Shown: positions 24,156 through 33,612, counted from the stretch's first letter. The stretch is DNA of 64,000 nt from CAVRZR01 sp964354215 (GCA_964354215.1 CAYGYT010000003.1:1-64000), one strand, 5' to 3'. The notes: a model not told the origin generated them from the sequence alone. Made by a program: numbers and translations.

Positions 24156-25237
24156 GGCGAGGGGGTCGCCCACCACGTCCAGTTCGGGTTGCCGCCTGCG
24201 GGGTCTGAGGCGGGCGTACCGGGGGCGACAGCGAACCCGCTCTCGATCGGTATGCCGGGCCTGCTGTAGAGCTGTACCCCCAGGTCGTCCGTCTCGGCCA
24301 GAACGAACGTGGGTGCCCCACCGGCAGTGGTGGGCTGCGTGAATCCCGCGGGCAGCGACGGCCAGACCCCGAACGCGGAGATCGGCTGAGAAGTCATAAC
24401 GTAGTCGCGTCCTTGGAGGCGGCGCTTGACGATGTCGAACGCCAGGGTCTCGCCGCCGACGAGCAGTGCCACGCGTCCGGACGTCGGCGTGGCAAACACC
24501 GTATACGTGCGAGATGAGCCCGCGCTGTCGAGTGAGGTGGTCGTCGTGCCGGCGGTCGTGAGCTGCGAGCTGTTGATGGTGACGGTCCCTGCCGACGCGT
24601 AAACGACGCCATTCACGGTGATGTCGTTCGGCGCCACCTGGCTGGCTGCCGCTGGCGCTGCGGCCGCGTCTTCAGCGCTGCTCGTCCCGGCGCTCTCCTC
24701 GGTCGGCGAGGCGCCCAGGTTCTTGTCGGCGGTGCTGTCCTGGGTGAGCACCGAACCGCCCCGAGTGGATTCGGAAGTCGGCGACATGATGCTACGAAGG
24801 CCCGAGACAGCGGCGAACCCCGCGATGATCACGAGCGCCGCGGCGGCTCCTATCCAGGCGCCGACTGCCCATGGGTTTGCGCGGCGGCGTTGTGCAGCGA
24901 GTTCCACGACCTGGGGCGAAGGCGTCTCCTGTGTCGCCTCCACAGACTGCATCTCGGCGGTGTCACCCGTGAGCGCCGTTGTGGCATCCCGATCTGTCTC
25001 CGCTCCCGAAGCGTCCGCGGCGCGTGCGGCGGCAACGGCAGTCATGACCTGGTCGTGCAGAGAGGACGAGGGCGCGGGTGACTGAGCGCGCTGCATGAGC
25101 GCGAGGCCGCGCACGAACCGCGCGCAGTTCGGACAGGTCCGGCAGTGCGCTCTCGCCTCGGCAAGGAGCTCCGTGGCGACCGGCTCGCGGTCGACCGCCT
25201 CGGAGAGGATCTGTTGCGCCTGCGTGCAGTCCATCAC
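24152..25237 (-). CDS. Membrane anti-sigma factor with zinc-finger domain
   Basis: The probable anti-sigma partner of the upstream ECF sigma factor, 361 residues. The N-terminal zinc anti-sigma motif H-x3-C-x2-C (HCRTCPNC, near residue 31) is complete. One membrane helix follows near residue 128 (AVGAWIGAAAALVIIAGFAA). The outer part is an Ser/Thr/Ala-rich linker and a beta-rich domain (about residues 200-361) of unknown function, which could sense an envelope signal. Its ATG overlaps the sigma stop in ATGA, so the pair is coupled. The conserved zinc motif suggests redox or regulated-proteolysis control, as in ZAS family members. Confidence 0.87.
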   Translation of the reverse strand: MMDCTQAQQILSEAVDREPVATELLAEARAHCRTCPNCARFVRGLALMQRAQSPAPSSSLHDQVMTAVAAARAADASGAETDRDATTALTGDTAEMQSVEATQETPSPQVVELAAQRRRANPWAVGAWIGAAAALVIIAGFAAVSGLRSIMSPTSESTRGGSVLTQDSTADKNLGASPTEESAGTSSAEDAAAAPAAASQVAPNDITVNGVVYASAGTVTINSSQLTTAGTTTTSLDSAGSSRTYTVFATPTSGRVALLVGGETLAFDIVKRRLQGRDYVMTSQPISAFGVWPSLPAGFTQPTTAGGAPTFVLAETDDLGVQLYSRPGIPIESGFAVAPGTPASDPAGGNPNWTWWATPSP

Positions 25238-25782
25238 GATCCACCTCCCTCGAGGCCGAGCTGGCTCACGAGGATCCGGCGCGCTCGGAACACGCGGGAC
25301 TTCACCGTGCCCACGGGGATGCCGAGAGCCGCGGCGGCTTCGCCGTAGCTCAACCCGAAGAGCGTGATCGCGTTCAAGGCGTCGCGGTCCTCGGGCGCGA
25401 GCGATGCCATGGCGATTTCCATGCTGGCTGAAAGCGCGACCTCGTCGGCAAGGTCCCCTGCACTAGCAAGCGAGACGGTGGACGGGTCCACGGGAGTCGG
25501 GCGGTGCTTGCCGCTGCGGAGCATGTCGAGACATGTGTTTCGCGTGACGCGATACAGCCACGTCGAGAACGCCGACGTTCCGTCGAACGAGCCGATCGAA
25601 CGGTAGACCTTGATGAATACCTCTTGCACGACGTCCTCGGCTGGATCGGGGCTGCCAAAGAAACGCACCGCGTGGCCGTAGACCGCTCGCGTGTGCGCAC
25701 GGACGAGTTCCTCGAACGCTTGCGTATCGCCTTCGCGGGCACGTGCGACGAGCGCTGTGTCATCGGGCCGCTGGGCCTGCAT
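25234..25782 (-). CDS. ECF-type sigma factor
   Basis: An RNA polymerase sigma factor of the ECF group with 182 residues. Region 2 is FEELVRAHTRAVYGHAVRFF, then DVVQEVFIKVYRSI and FSTWLYRVTRNTCLDMLR. Region 4 is LAPEDRDALNAITLFGLSYG, then IPVGTVKSRVFRARR. The ATG at 25782 is preferred to an upstream GTG (25821) because AAAGGA lies six bases before it. A TAGACT box about 40 bases upstream may be its promoter. It is coupled to the anti-sigma gene and inserted between queA and tgt, which are adjacent in many Firmicutes. Confidence 0.93.
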   Translation of the reverse strand: MQAQRPDDTALVARAREGDTQAFEELVRAHTRAVYGHAVRFFGSPDPAEDVVQEVFIKVYRSIGSFDGTSAFSTWLYRVTRNTCLDMLRSGKHRPTPVDPSTVSLASAGDLADEVALSASMEIAMASLAPEDRDALNAITLFGLSYGEAAAALGIPVGTVKSRVFRARRILVSQLGLEGGGS

Positions 25783-25907
25783 CTCGTTCCTTTGGACGAC
25801 GGTGCACTCCGATCGGTTCACGCTGAGTCTACCCCAGGGTGTGGCCGGCCCGGCACTCGGGGGTCGCAGTTCGTGGGCACTTCGCTGCCGATGCTAGAAT
25901 CCCTCGC

Positions 25908-27029
25908 ATGCCGCCGTTCGACTTCGAGGTGCTCGCGACCGACCCCAGAACCTCCGCCCGCCGGGGTCGCTTCGCGACACCCCACGGCCCGATCGAGACC
26001 CCGGTGTTCATGCCGGTCGGCACGCGCGCGACGGTGAAGGGCGTGCTTCCGGATCAACTCAGCGTCATCGGCGCGCAGATCCTACTGGCGAATGCCTATC
26101 ACCTCTACCTGCGTCCCGGTGCGGACGTCATCAGGGATCTCGGCGGGCTGCACGCGTTCATGAATTGGGACCGGCCGTTGCTCACCGATTCCGGCGGTTT
26201 CCAGGTGTTCAGCCTCGCGGGGACGTTCAAGCCCTCCGACGAAGGCGTCACGTTCCGGTCGATCGTCGATGGGGTCTGGCATTCGTGGACGCCGGAGAAG
26301 AACGTTGCGATCCAAGAGGCGCTCGGCGCAGACATCATCATGCAGCTCGATGAGTGCCCGCCCTATCCTGCCGAGAAGCCGCACGTCGAGCGCGCCGTTC
26401 GCCGGAGCGCCGAGTGGGCCGCGCGGGCCAAGGCGGCCCAAGGCCGCGATGACCAGGCGCTCTTCGGAATCGTGCAAGGCGGGGTCTATCCGAGCCTGCG
26501 CGCTGAGAGCGTCGAGCGGCTCACGGATATCGGGTTCGCGGGGTATGGAGTGGGGGGCTACTCGGTTGGGGAACCTCACGAGCTCATGCTCGAATCGCTC
26601 GAGCCCGTTGCTGCCGCCTTGCCCGCCGACCGGCCACGCTATCTCATGGGGGTGGGCAACCCGACGACGCTGCTTGCCGCCATTGGGCTTGGCGTCGACA
26701 TGTTCGACTGCGTGCTTCCCACGCGGACGGCGCGGCTTGGGACGGCGTTCTCGTCCGAAGGACGCATGAACCTGCGGAATGCGCAGTATGCGCGGGATGC
26801 CGAGTCGCTCGATGCCACGTGCTCGTGTCCGACGTGCACGGGCTACTCGCGGGCCTACCTTCGACACCTCGTGATGTCCAAGGAGATGCTCGGCGGAGTG
26901 CTCCTCTCGATCCACAACCTTCACTTCCTGCTTGACCTCACCACGAAGGCCCGCGCAGCCATCGCCGAGGCACACTACGGGGAGTTCCTCGACGCGTGGA
27001 TGCGGAGTCCGGGCGCCCAGGACTACTGA
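25908..27029 (+). CDS. tgt: tRNA-guanine transglycosylase
   Basis: Swaps guanine-34 of GUN-anticodon tRNAs for preQ1. It has 373 residues with the catalytic aspartate regions TDSGGFQVFSL and DMFDCVLPTR. The GIVQGG loop and the zinc site C-x-C-x2-C (TCSCPTCTGY) with a later His (LLSIHNLHF) are also present. There is no Shine-Dalgarno; an extended -10 element TGC-TAGAAT (25892-25900) ends seven bases before the ATG, which points to a leaderless transcript. yajC follows after 198 bases, in the usual order. Confidence 0.97.
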   Translation: MPPFDFEVLATDPRTSARRGRFATPHGPIETPVFMPVGTRATVKGVLPDQLSVIGAQILLANAYHLYLRPGADVIRDLGGLHAFMNWDRPLLTDSGGFQVFSLAGTFKPSDEGVTFRSIVDGVWHSWTPEKNVAIQEALGADIIMQLDECPPYPAEKPHVERAVRRSAEWAARAKAAQGRDDQALFGIVQGGVYPSLRAESVERLTDIGFAGYGVGGYSVGEPHELMLESLEPVAAALPADRPRYLMGVGNPTTLLAAIGLGVDMFDCVLPTRTARLGTAFSSEGRMNLRNAQYARDAESLDATCSCPTCTGYSRAYLRHLVMSKEMLGGVLLSIHNLHFLLDLTTKARAAIAEAHYGEFLDAWMRSPGAQDY

Positions 27030-27227
27030 GCGGCATCGAGCCCACTGCCTCGTCGCCCTACCGGGGAGCACGGCCAGGCCCCAGAGGTTCCGCTCGGCGC
27101 GCGGCAGGTAACGAGCCGGGAACCCTCGCGATTTCATCGGCAAGCAGAATGAAAGTTGCTATCATGTTCCGTCGGGTCGACGCGGCCCTGTGATCGTGGT
27201 CGGCCGCGTACTGGTGTGGAGGTAGGT

Positions 27228-27533
27228 ATGAGCGGCTCCCAGACGAATCTCCTTCTGTACTTCGCGCTGCTAGCAGTCGCGTTCTACCTCCTCATCATCC
27301 GGCCGCAGCAGCAGCGCCAGCGACAGCAGCGCGAGCTCATGGCCGCCTTGAAGGCGGGTGACCGGGTGATTACGGTGAGCGGCATCTACGGCACCGTCGT
27401 CTCCATGGACGCTGAGACCGTGATGCTGCGCATCGCCGAAGGGGTCGAAGTCGAGGTCGCGCGGGGAGCGATCTCGCAGATCGTCGAGTCATTCTCGGCG
27501 GCTTCATCGCCCGAGGAACCGCCGGATGAATGA
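27228..27533 (+). CDS. yajC: Preprotein translocase accessory subunit YajC
   Basis: The small membrane partner of SecDF, 101 residues. It has one N-terminal helix (NLLLYFALLAVAFYLLIIRP), the QQQRQRQQRELMAALKAGD basic stretch, and the GDRVITVSGIYGTVVS domain. GGAGG lies five bases before the ATG at 27228. TATCAT at 27160-27165 may be a -10 element. secD follows after 161 bases; that gap holds a small GC-rich hairpin near 27537-27578 and no gene. Confidence 0.94.
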   Translation: MSGSQTNLLLYFALLAVAFYLLIIRPQQQRQRQQRELMAALKAGDRVITVSGIYGTVVSMDAETVMLRIAEGVEVEVARGAISQIVESFSAASSPEEPPDE

Positions 27534-27694
27534 ACCGGCTCGCACGTGCCGGCACGCGCCGGTCGCGAGCCACACGGTTCGTACGCCGACCGTCGGCGAG
27601 GCGCGCTAGCCGAACCGCGCTCGCGCTCTACCGCCCACGGAGCCACGCCCCTCACGGGGCTTCGCAGGACGCAACACGCTAGGAAGGCCAAGGA

Positions 27695-29011
27695 ATGGAC
27701 CAGAAGCAGAAGAACGTCATCTCGCTCGTCACGATCGCGGTGCTGGTCATCGGCTCGTGGGCGATCGTGCTTCCGCCGCAGGAGAAGATTACCCAGGGGC
27801 TCGACATCCAGGGCGGGGTGTCCGTGATCCTCACGGCTCAGGAGACCACGTCCACGAAGGTGACTGCAGCGGTCATGGACCGCGCCGAACTGATCGTGAA
27901 CAACCGCGTGAACAAGCTCGGCGCATCCGAGGCATCGATTCAGAAGCAGGGCAACGACTCGATCCTCGTGCAGTTGCCCGGCGTCAAGAATGCCGCGGAA
28001 GCGCTCAAGGTGCTCGGGTCGACCGGCCAGCTCGAGTTCGTGGACGTCGAGACGATCACCGACTCCGCGACCGTTGCGGCCATCCAGTCAGGCGATGAGA
28101 ACGTCGAGCTCAAGCCGGGTACCTACACACCGGTCATGACGGGCGAGGTGGTGACGAACTCCTCGGTGGGCACTGATTCGACCACCAACAAGATCGTCGT
28201 AAACGTCACCATGAACAACAAGGGCCGCCAGGCCTGGGGCGACTACACGACGTCGCACGTCGGAAAGCAGGTCGCCATCGTACTCGACGGCAAGGTGCAG
28301 TCGGCTCCCACGGTCCAGGAGCCGATCACCGACGGGCGTACGCAGATCAGCGGCAGCTTCACTCCCACCGACGCCAAGAATCTCAAGACGGTGCTTGAGA
28401 CGGGCGCCCTGCCGGTCACGCTGGTCTTCTCCGAATCCCGCACGGTCGGCCCGACTCTCGGACAGGACTCCTTGCGCCAGGGCGTGCTCGCTGCTCTCGC
28501 CGGCCTCGCGCTGGTGATGCTCTACATGGCGCTCTTCTACAGGGGACTCGGGGTGATCAGCTGGTTCTCGCTGCTGATCTTCTCCTCCATCTTCCTCGGG
28601 GTGCTCGCGCTGCTCTCCACATTCGGCTGGTTCGCCCTGTCGCTCCCGGGCGTCGCCGGCATCGTGCTAACCATCGGCATGGCAGCCGACTCTACTATCC
28701 TTCAGCTCGAGCGTTTCAAAGAGGAAATCGGCATGGGCAAGACGCTTCGCAGTGCCGCCAAGTCCGGGACGATGCACGCATTCTGGACGAGCGTGGACGC
28801 CGACCTCGTGACGTTCGTCTCGGCGCTGGTGCTGTTCCTCGTAGCGGTCGGCCCGATCAAGGGCTTTGCGCTCACACTCATGATCGGGATTGCGTGCGAC
28901 CTCACAGTCGCGTTCCTGTTCACGCGTACGGCGATTATGCTCTTTGCCGAATCGGGGCTGACGAAGGTGCCCTGGCTCTTCGGTCTGAAGGGCGGTGCCT
29001 CACGTGCGTAG
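27695..29011 (+). CDS. secD: Protein translocase subunit SecD
   Basis: The proton-driven SecDF subunit that helps pull proteins across the membrane, 438 residues. Features are an N-terminal helix (VISLVTIAVLVIGSWAIVL), the GLDIQGGVSVIL motif and the periplasmic P1-type domain to about residue 245. Five C-terminal helices follow, with the conserved Asp in GIVLTIGMAADSTILQLERF. It is shorter than E. coli SecD but within the Gram-positive range. secF overlaps its end by eight bases. Confidence 0.96.
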   Translation: MDQKQKNVISLVTIAVLVIGSWAIVLPPQEKITQGLDIQGGVSVILTAQETTSTKVTAAVMDRAELIVNNRVNKLGASEASIQKQGNDSILVQLPGVKNAAEALKVLGSTGQLEFVDVETITDSATVAAIQSGDENVELKPGTYTPVMTGEVVTNSSVGTDSTTNKIVVNVTMNNKGRQAWGDYTTSHVGKQVAIVLDGKVQSAPTVQEPITDGRTQISGSFTPTDAKNLKTVLETGALPVTLVFSESRTVGPTLGQDSLRQGVLAALAGLALVMLYMALFYRGLGVISWFSLLIFSSIFLGVLALLSTFGWFALSLPGVAGIVLTIGMAADSTILQLERFKEEIGMGKTLRSAAKSGTMHAFWTSVDADLVTFVSALVLFLVAVGPIKGFALTLMIGIACDLTVAFLFTRTAIMLFAESGLTKVPWLFGLKGGASRA

Positions 29012-29900
29012 ATTCAACATTGACTTCATGGGACACAAGTGGGTGTTCTTGGGCTTGTCCGCGGTTCTCATCGTGGTCTCGATCGCCGGTCTGCTCGTCA
29101 GGGGGCTCAACCTGGGCATCGAATTTGAGGGCGGCACCGCCATCAGCTTCACGAAGGTCACGACTGTTTCGATCGGCGAGATGCGTCGCGCCTTCGTGGA
29201 TGCAGGCATCAAGGAACCGGGTGTCCAGAGCATCCAGGGCGGGGGGTACCTCGTTCGCTTCGCCGAGTCGGACCCCGACATAGCCAACACGGCATATGTA
29301 GCGGTCGTGAAGAGCCTGGATCTCCCTGACGACGCGGGGGACGTCACCACGATCGGCCCCGGGTGGGGCAAACTCATCACCAACCGCGCGCTCCTTGCCG
29401 CCACACTCGCGATCGCCGCGATCCTGCTCTACATATCGATCCGGTTCGACTACAAGATGTCGATGACGGCCGTTCTCGCGCTGGTGCACGATGGCATCAT
29501 CGTTCTGGGCATATACGCGTGGTCCGGTAGGGAGGTCACACCGAGTACGATCGCGGCGCTTCTAACGATCCTGGGCTACTCGTTGTACGACACGATCGTC
29601 GTGTTCCACCGCATCAAGGAGAACTCGCAACACATCAGCAAGCAGACGTTCTCTCAGATGGCGAACGAGTCGATCAACCAGGTGCTCGTGCGATCCATGA
29701 ATACCTCGATCACGTCGCTCATACCGGTGCTGGCCCTGCTCTTCTTCGGCGGTCCTACGCTGCAGGATTTCGCGTTCGCGCTGTCTGTGGGACTGATATC
29801 CGGCGCATACTCGTCGGTAGGTATCGCCGGGATCTTGTACGCGATGTGGAAAGAGACCGAGCCGCGCTATCAGGCGCTCAAGAAGAAGTACGCCGCCTGA
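29004..29900 (+). CDS. secF: Protein translocase subunit SecF
   Basis: The SecD partner with 298 residues and six predicted helices. Diagnostic parts are FNIDFMGHKWVFLGLSAVLI, GIEFEGGTAISF, DYKMSMTAVLALVHDGIIVL and LTILGYSLYDTIVVFHRIKEN. The GTG at 29004 (VRRFNID) is chosen; an in-frame GTG at 28995 is possible but sits too close to the GAAGGG ribosome site. Either start overlaps secD, so the two are coupled. Confidence 0.95.
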   Translation: MRRFNIDFMGHKWVFLGLSAVLIVVSIAGLLVRGLNLGIEFEGGTAISFTKVTTVSIGEMRRAFVDAGIKEPGVQSIQGGGYLVRFAESDPDIANTAYVAVVKSLDLPDDAGDVTTIGPGWGKLITNRALLAATLAIAAILLYISIRFDYKMSMTAVLALVHDGIIVLGIYAWSGREVTPSTIAALLTILGYSLYDTIVVFHRIKENSQHISKQTFSQMANESINQVLVRSMNTSITSLIPVLALLFFGGPTLQDFAFALSVGLISGAYSSVGIAGILYAMWKETEPRYQALKKKYAA

Positions 29901-29928
29901 TCACGCGGCGCGCAACGTGTCGAACACC

Positions 29929-29956
29929 CGGGGCCGGCACGCATGTGTCGGCCCCG
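29929..29956 (+). terminator. Terminator after secF
   Basis: CGGGGCCG (29929-29936) pairs perfectly with CGGCCCCG (29949-29956); the inner bases CAC/GTG extend the stem. TTCG follows. It separates the sec operon from the start of the recJ fusion gene, whose -10 box begins six bases later. Confidence 0.7.
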
Positions 29957-29973
29957 TTCGCTAGGATGAGACC

Positions 29974-32900
29974 ATGTCGATATCGATGGGTTCCCGTGCG
30001 GCGGGCCGGTGGCGGCTTGCGCCGGCCGACGCTGCCGTCGTCCACGAGCTAGCGAGTGCAACCGGCTTGTCCGAGGTCACGGCGCGCGTTCTCGCGTGCC
30101 GAGGCATAGACAGCATTGAGGCAGCCGGGCGCTTCCTCGGCCCTGATCTCGATCGCGACTGGCTCGACCCGGCTCTGATTCCGGGGATGAGCGATGCCGC
30201 GGACCGCGTCACCCAGGCCGTGGGCTCCCGGGGGCGCATCGTGGTCTTCGGCGACTTCGATCTCGACGGTATCGCTTCGGCGGCCCTGACGACGATCGGC
30301 CTGCGAGCGATGGGTGCCGATGTGCGCGCCGTCGTGCCCCACCGCTTCCGCGAGGGGTACGGGCTGTCGCGCGCTGCGCTCGAGCGTGTCTTCGCCCTCA
30401 AGCCGTCCCTGGTGGTGACGGTCGACTGCGGCGTCTCGGCGGCGTCGGAGGTCGAGGCGCTTAGCGAACGGGGAGTAGCGTGCGTAGTCACGGACCACCA
30501 CGAGCCCGGTGCTGGCATGCCTTCGGGCATTCCGGTCGCGAACCCGAAGCTCGACCCGATGTGCTCATCGCGCGCGCTTGCGGGTGCGGGCGTTGCGCTC
30601 AAACTCGTGCAGGCAGTAGGCGAGCGGCTCGGTCGCCCGGACGTCTGGCGCGAACTCGTGGATCTCGCGACTTTGGGGACGGTCGCGGATATCGTCCCGC
30701 TCGTTGGCGAGAACCGCGCGCTCGTCTACGAGGGCCTTCGTGCGATGCGATCGTCGCCGCGCCTTGGCGTCGCTGCACTCGCCTCGGCCGCCAGCGTGTC
30801 ACTCGAGACGCTCGACGCCGAGGGCATCGGTTTCGCACTCGCGCCGCGCCTCAACGCCGCGGGTCGGATGGGAGACCCGGCCGACGCGCTTCAGCTGCTC
30901 GTGACCGATGACCCCGCGCTTGCCGAGCGCCTGGCGATCGGTCTCGACGAGCAGAACCGCGCACGCCAAGCGGTCGAGCAGGACCTGGCAGAGGCTGCGC
31001 TCGCACAGGCGGAACGGGTCTACGCGGGTGAGCGCGCGCTCGTCCTTGCCGGAGACGGCTGGCACGAGGGTGTGAAGGGGATCGTCGCTTCGCGTATCGC
31101 GTCCACGTACGGCGTGCCGACGCTGCTCTTCACCATTGAGGGTGGCGAGGCCCGGGGCTCCGGACGAAGTGTCGGTACCGTTGACCTCTACCAAGCAGTG
31201 TCCGGGGCAAGTGCAAGCTTGACGCGGTTCGGCGGACACGCCGCCGCGGTCGGGTGCGCGCTTCCCGCTGACGCACTGCCTGGATTCACTCGCGAGCTGC
31301 TCGCGGAGCTCGACGAGCTTCCGGGAGAGGCGTTTGCGGTCGAGACTCTCTACGACGCTGAGATCGCGCTCGAGGACGTCGGGCTCGAACTGTCAGCCGA
31401 GTTCGCGCGGCTTGCACCACATGGGCATGGGAACCCTCGTCCGCTCCTGTCGACTCGTTCGGTCTTCATGAACGGGCGACAGCGAGTAGGAAAGAGCGGA
31501 AACCACCTGCGCTTCACGGCCTACGACGGCGGAGTGTCGGTGCCGGCGATCGCTTTCAGGTGTCGAGATATCGCGGTATTTGCGCTCACGGACGCGCCCG
31601 TCGACCTGGCATACGGAATCGAGACGGACCAGTGGCGTGGACGCCACCGCGTGCAGCTCGTGGTGCGCGACGTCATGGCGCATGAGGCGCCCGAACTCAC
31701 TCAGGTGGGCGTACTCATCGAAGACCTCTTCGCGCGTGCCGATGAGATCATCGCTCGTGAGGAATACGCGGGCATCGGCGATGCCGAGTCCTTCCATACG
31801 AAGCTCGCTGGCGTGACGTTCGAGGGGCGCCAAGGGGTTCTGGCACGGATCGAGCCCGGCACCCCACTCAGGCTCGAGCGGCAGCCCGCGAACGAGTACG
31901 ACACGAACGCGATCGCGCTCTTCGACCCCTTCGGTGATCAGGTTGGCTTCTTCAACCGTCGGCTTGCGGCGGCGCTCGCGCCCGTGGTGGACGCAGGCAA
32001 CGCATACGACGTGGAAGTGACGGACGTAACCGGGGGTGAAGACGGACGGAGTCTCGGCGTGAACGTGCTCGTCTCGAGGCGGGGGAGCCGCGAGGACGCG
32101 GCTTCCTCCGCGGAACGTCAAGCGGAACGAAGAGCCGTGCTCTCCGCGCTCGTCCCAGCCGATCTGGATGCGGAACTTACCCGCCTCTTCCTCGGTGAGC
32201 GCCGTCTCCACGCTGCGCAAGCGCAGGCGCTCGCGCACCTTGCGAACGGCGAGAACACCCTGCTCGTCATGGCGACCGGGCGGGGGAAGTCGGTCGTGTT
32301 CCATCTTCACGCGGCGCGGCTTGCACTACACGAAGCAGCCGCCTCGCTGTTCGTCTACCCGCTTCGCGCGCTCGTCTCGGATCAGGCGTTCCATCTCGAG
32401 ACGACCTTCGCCGACGCCGGGCTGGCGGTCCGAACGCTTACGGGCGAGTCAGCCCCCACCGCGCGTGACGAGGCGTTTGCGGCGCTCGCGGATGGGCTGC
32501 TGGACGTCGTGCTCACCACGCCGGAGTTCCTCGACCATCACGCGAGGCGGTTCGCCGAGAGCGGACGCGTGCGGTTCGTCGTGGTGGATGAGGCGCACCA
32601 CGTGGGGATGGCCCGCGCGGGCCACCGCCCCGCATATGCGCGGCTCGACCGAGCGCTCGCCACGCTCGGCGCACCGGTCGTGCTGGCTGCAAGTGCGACC
32701 GCGGGCGACGAGACAGCGGATGCCATCCGAACCGTCCTGGGCGTCGAACGCGTCGTGGCTGATCCGACGGTGCGCGACAACCTGCGCATCGAGGACAAGC
32801 GCGACCACGCCGACAAGGACACGTACGTGTGCGCGCTTGCAGCCGGTGGAGACAAGTTCGTCGTGTACGTGAACTCCCGGGAGCAGTCGGTACGCATCGC

Positions 32901-33612
32901 ACGCACGCTGAGAAAGCGCGTCGGGGGCATCGCTATGCGGACCGCATTCTACAACGGAGGTCTGTCCCGCGAGGCGCGTCTCGCGGTGGAGCGCGCGTTC
33001 CGTTCGGGCGAGGTGACCGCAGTGGTCGCCACGAGCGCGTTTGGCGAGGGCGTCAACATCCCCGACATCCGTCACGTGGTTCACTACCATCTACCCTTCG
33101 GGGAGGTCGAGTTCAACCAGATGTCGGGCCGGGCGGGCCGCGATGGGGCGGCCGCCTCGGTACACCTTCTGTTCGGCCGAAAGGATGCGCGCATCAACGA
33201 GTCGATCCTGAGCAGCCTCGCCCCCGAGCGCGACGACCTGGCCGCGCTCTACCTCGTTCTGCGCGAAGAGCACGCGCAGTCGGGGGAGGGATTCGAGGTC
33301 ACGAACGCCGAGCTCGCCGAGCGGGCGAGACGGCGCCGCCGGCAGTTCGCCCTCGACGAGCGTGGCGTGTCCTCGGCGCTCGGCATCCTTCGGGAACTCG
33401 GGCTCGTGGATGGCGAGGGGCAGGGGTCGTATCGGCGGCTAACGCTCCTGCCTGCTCCCGCCGAGAAGCTCGACTTGGCACAGTCGGTCCGCTACGCCGA
33501 AGGCCTCGACGAGATCGCTGAGTTCGGCGAGTTTAGAGACTGGGTGCTTTCGGCCGAGCCGCCCGTGTTGCTCGAGCGGTTCAACCGTCCTATCCTGCCT
33601 ACACACCTCTGA
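29974..33612 (+). CDS. recJ: RecJ exonuclease - HIRAN - RecQ-like helicase fusion
   Basis: A 1212-residue fusion in the chromosomal slot of recJ. Residues about 1-570 are a full RecJ single-strand 5'-3' exonuclease. Its motifs are I D94/D96/D98 (FGDFDLDGIAS), II D151 (VTVDCGVSA), III D174-H175-H176 (VTDHHEPG) and IV D239 (GTVADIVPL). DHHA1 follows (GWHEGVKGIVASRI, GSGRS, GGHAAAVG), then an OB-like part. Residues about 608-685 match HIRAN (GVTFEGRQG, LERQPANEYDTNAI, VGFFNRRLAAALAP). Residues about 730-1060 are a RecQ-type helicase: Walker A MATGRGKS, box II VDEAHH, SAT motif, and QMSGRAGRDG as motif VI. The tail (1060-1212) looks winged-helix-like; RQC zinc and HRDC domains are not evident. 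A TAGGAT box six bases before the ATG and no ribosome site suggest a leaderless mRNA. I infer coupled unwinding and resection. Confidence 0.93.
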   Translation: MSISMGSRAAGRWRLAPADAAVVHELASATGLSEVTARVLACRGIDSIEAAGRFLGPDLDRDWLDPALIPGMSDAADRVTQAVGSRGRIVVFGDFDLDGIASAALTTIGLRAMGADVRAVVPHRFREGYGLSRAALERVFALKPSLVVTVDCGVSAASEVEALSERGVACVVTDHHEPGAGMPSGIPVANPKLDPMCSSRALAGAGVALKLVQAVGERLGRPDVWRELVDLATLGTVADIVPLVGENRALVYEGLRAMRSSPRLGVAALASAASVSLETLDAEGIGFALAPRLNAAGRMGDPADALQLLVTDDPALAERLAIGLDEQNRARQAVEQDLAEAALAQAERVYAGERALVLAGDGWHEGVKGIVASRIASTYGVPTLLFTIEGGEARGSGRSVGTVDLYQAVSGASASLTRFGGHAAAVGCALPADALPGFTRELLAELDELPGEAFAVETLYDAEIALEDVGLELSAEFARLAPHGHGNPRPLLSTRSVFMNGRQRVGKSGNHLRFTAYDGGVSVPAIAFRCRDIAVFALTDAPVDLAYGIETDQWRGRHRVQLVVRDVMAHEAPELTQVGVLIEDLFARADEIIAREEYAGIGDAESFHTKLAGVTFEGRQGVLARIEPGTPLRLERQPANEYDTNAIALFDPFGDQVGFFNRRLAAALAPVVDAGNAYDVEVTDVTGGEDGRSLGVNVLVSRRGSREDAASSAERQAERRAVLSALVPADLDAELTRLFLGERRLHAAQAQALAHLANGENTLLVMATGRGKSVVFHLHAARLALHEAAASLFVYPLRALVSDQAFHLETTFADAGLAVRTLTGESAPTARDEAFAALADGLLDVVLTTPEFLDHHARRFAESGRVRFVVVDEAHHVGMARAGHRPAYARLDRALATLGAPVVLAASATAGDETADAIRTVLGVERVVADPTVRDNLRIEDKRDHADKDTYVCALAAGGDKFVVYVNSREQSVRIARTLRKRVGGIAMRTAFYNGGLSREARLAVERAFRSGEVTAVVATSAFGEGVNIPDIRHVVHYHLPFGEVEFNQMSGRAGRDGAAASVHLLFGRKDARINESILSSLAPERDDLAALYLVLREEHAQSGEGFEVTNAELAERARRRRRQFALDERGVSSALGILRELGLVDGEGQGSYRRLTLLPAPAEKLDLAQSVRYAEGLDEIAEFGEFRDWVLSAEPPVLLERFNRPILPTHL

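Noticed and set aside
27534..27694. Hairpins in the yajC-secD gap as a secretion-sensing leader (VemP/SecM-like)
   Set aside because: No upstream small reading frame with an arrest-like sequence is evident; the hairpins are short and GC-rich as expected by chance in this genome.
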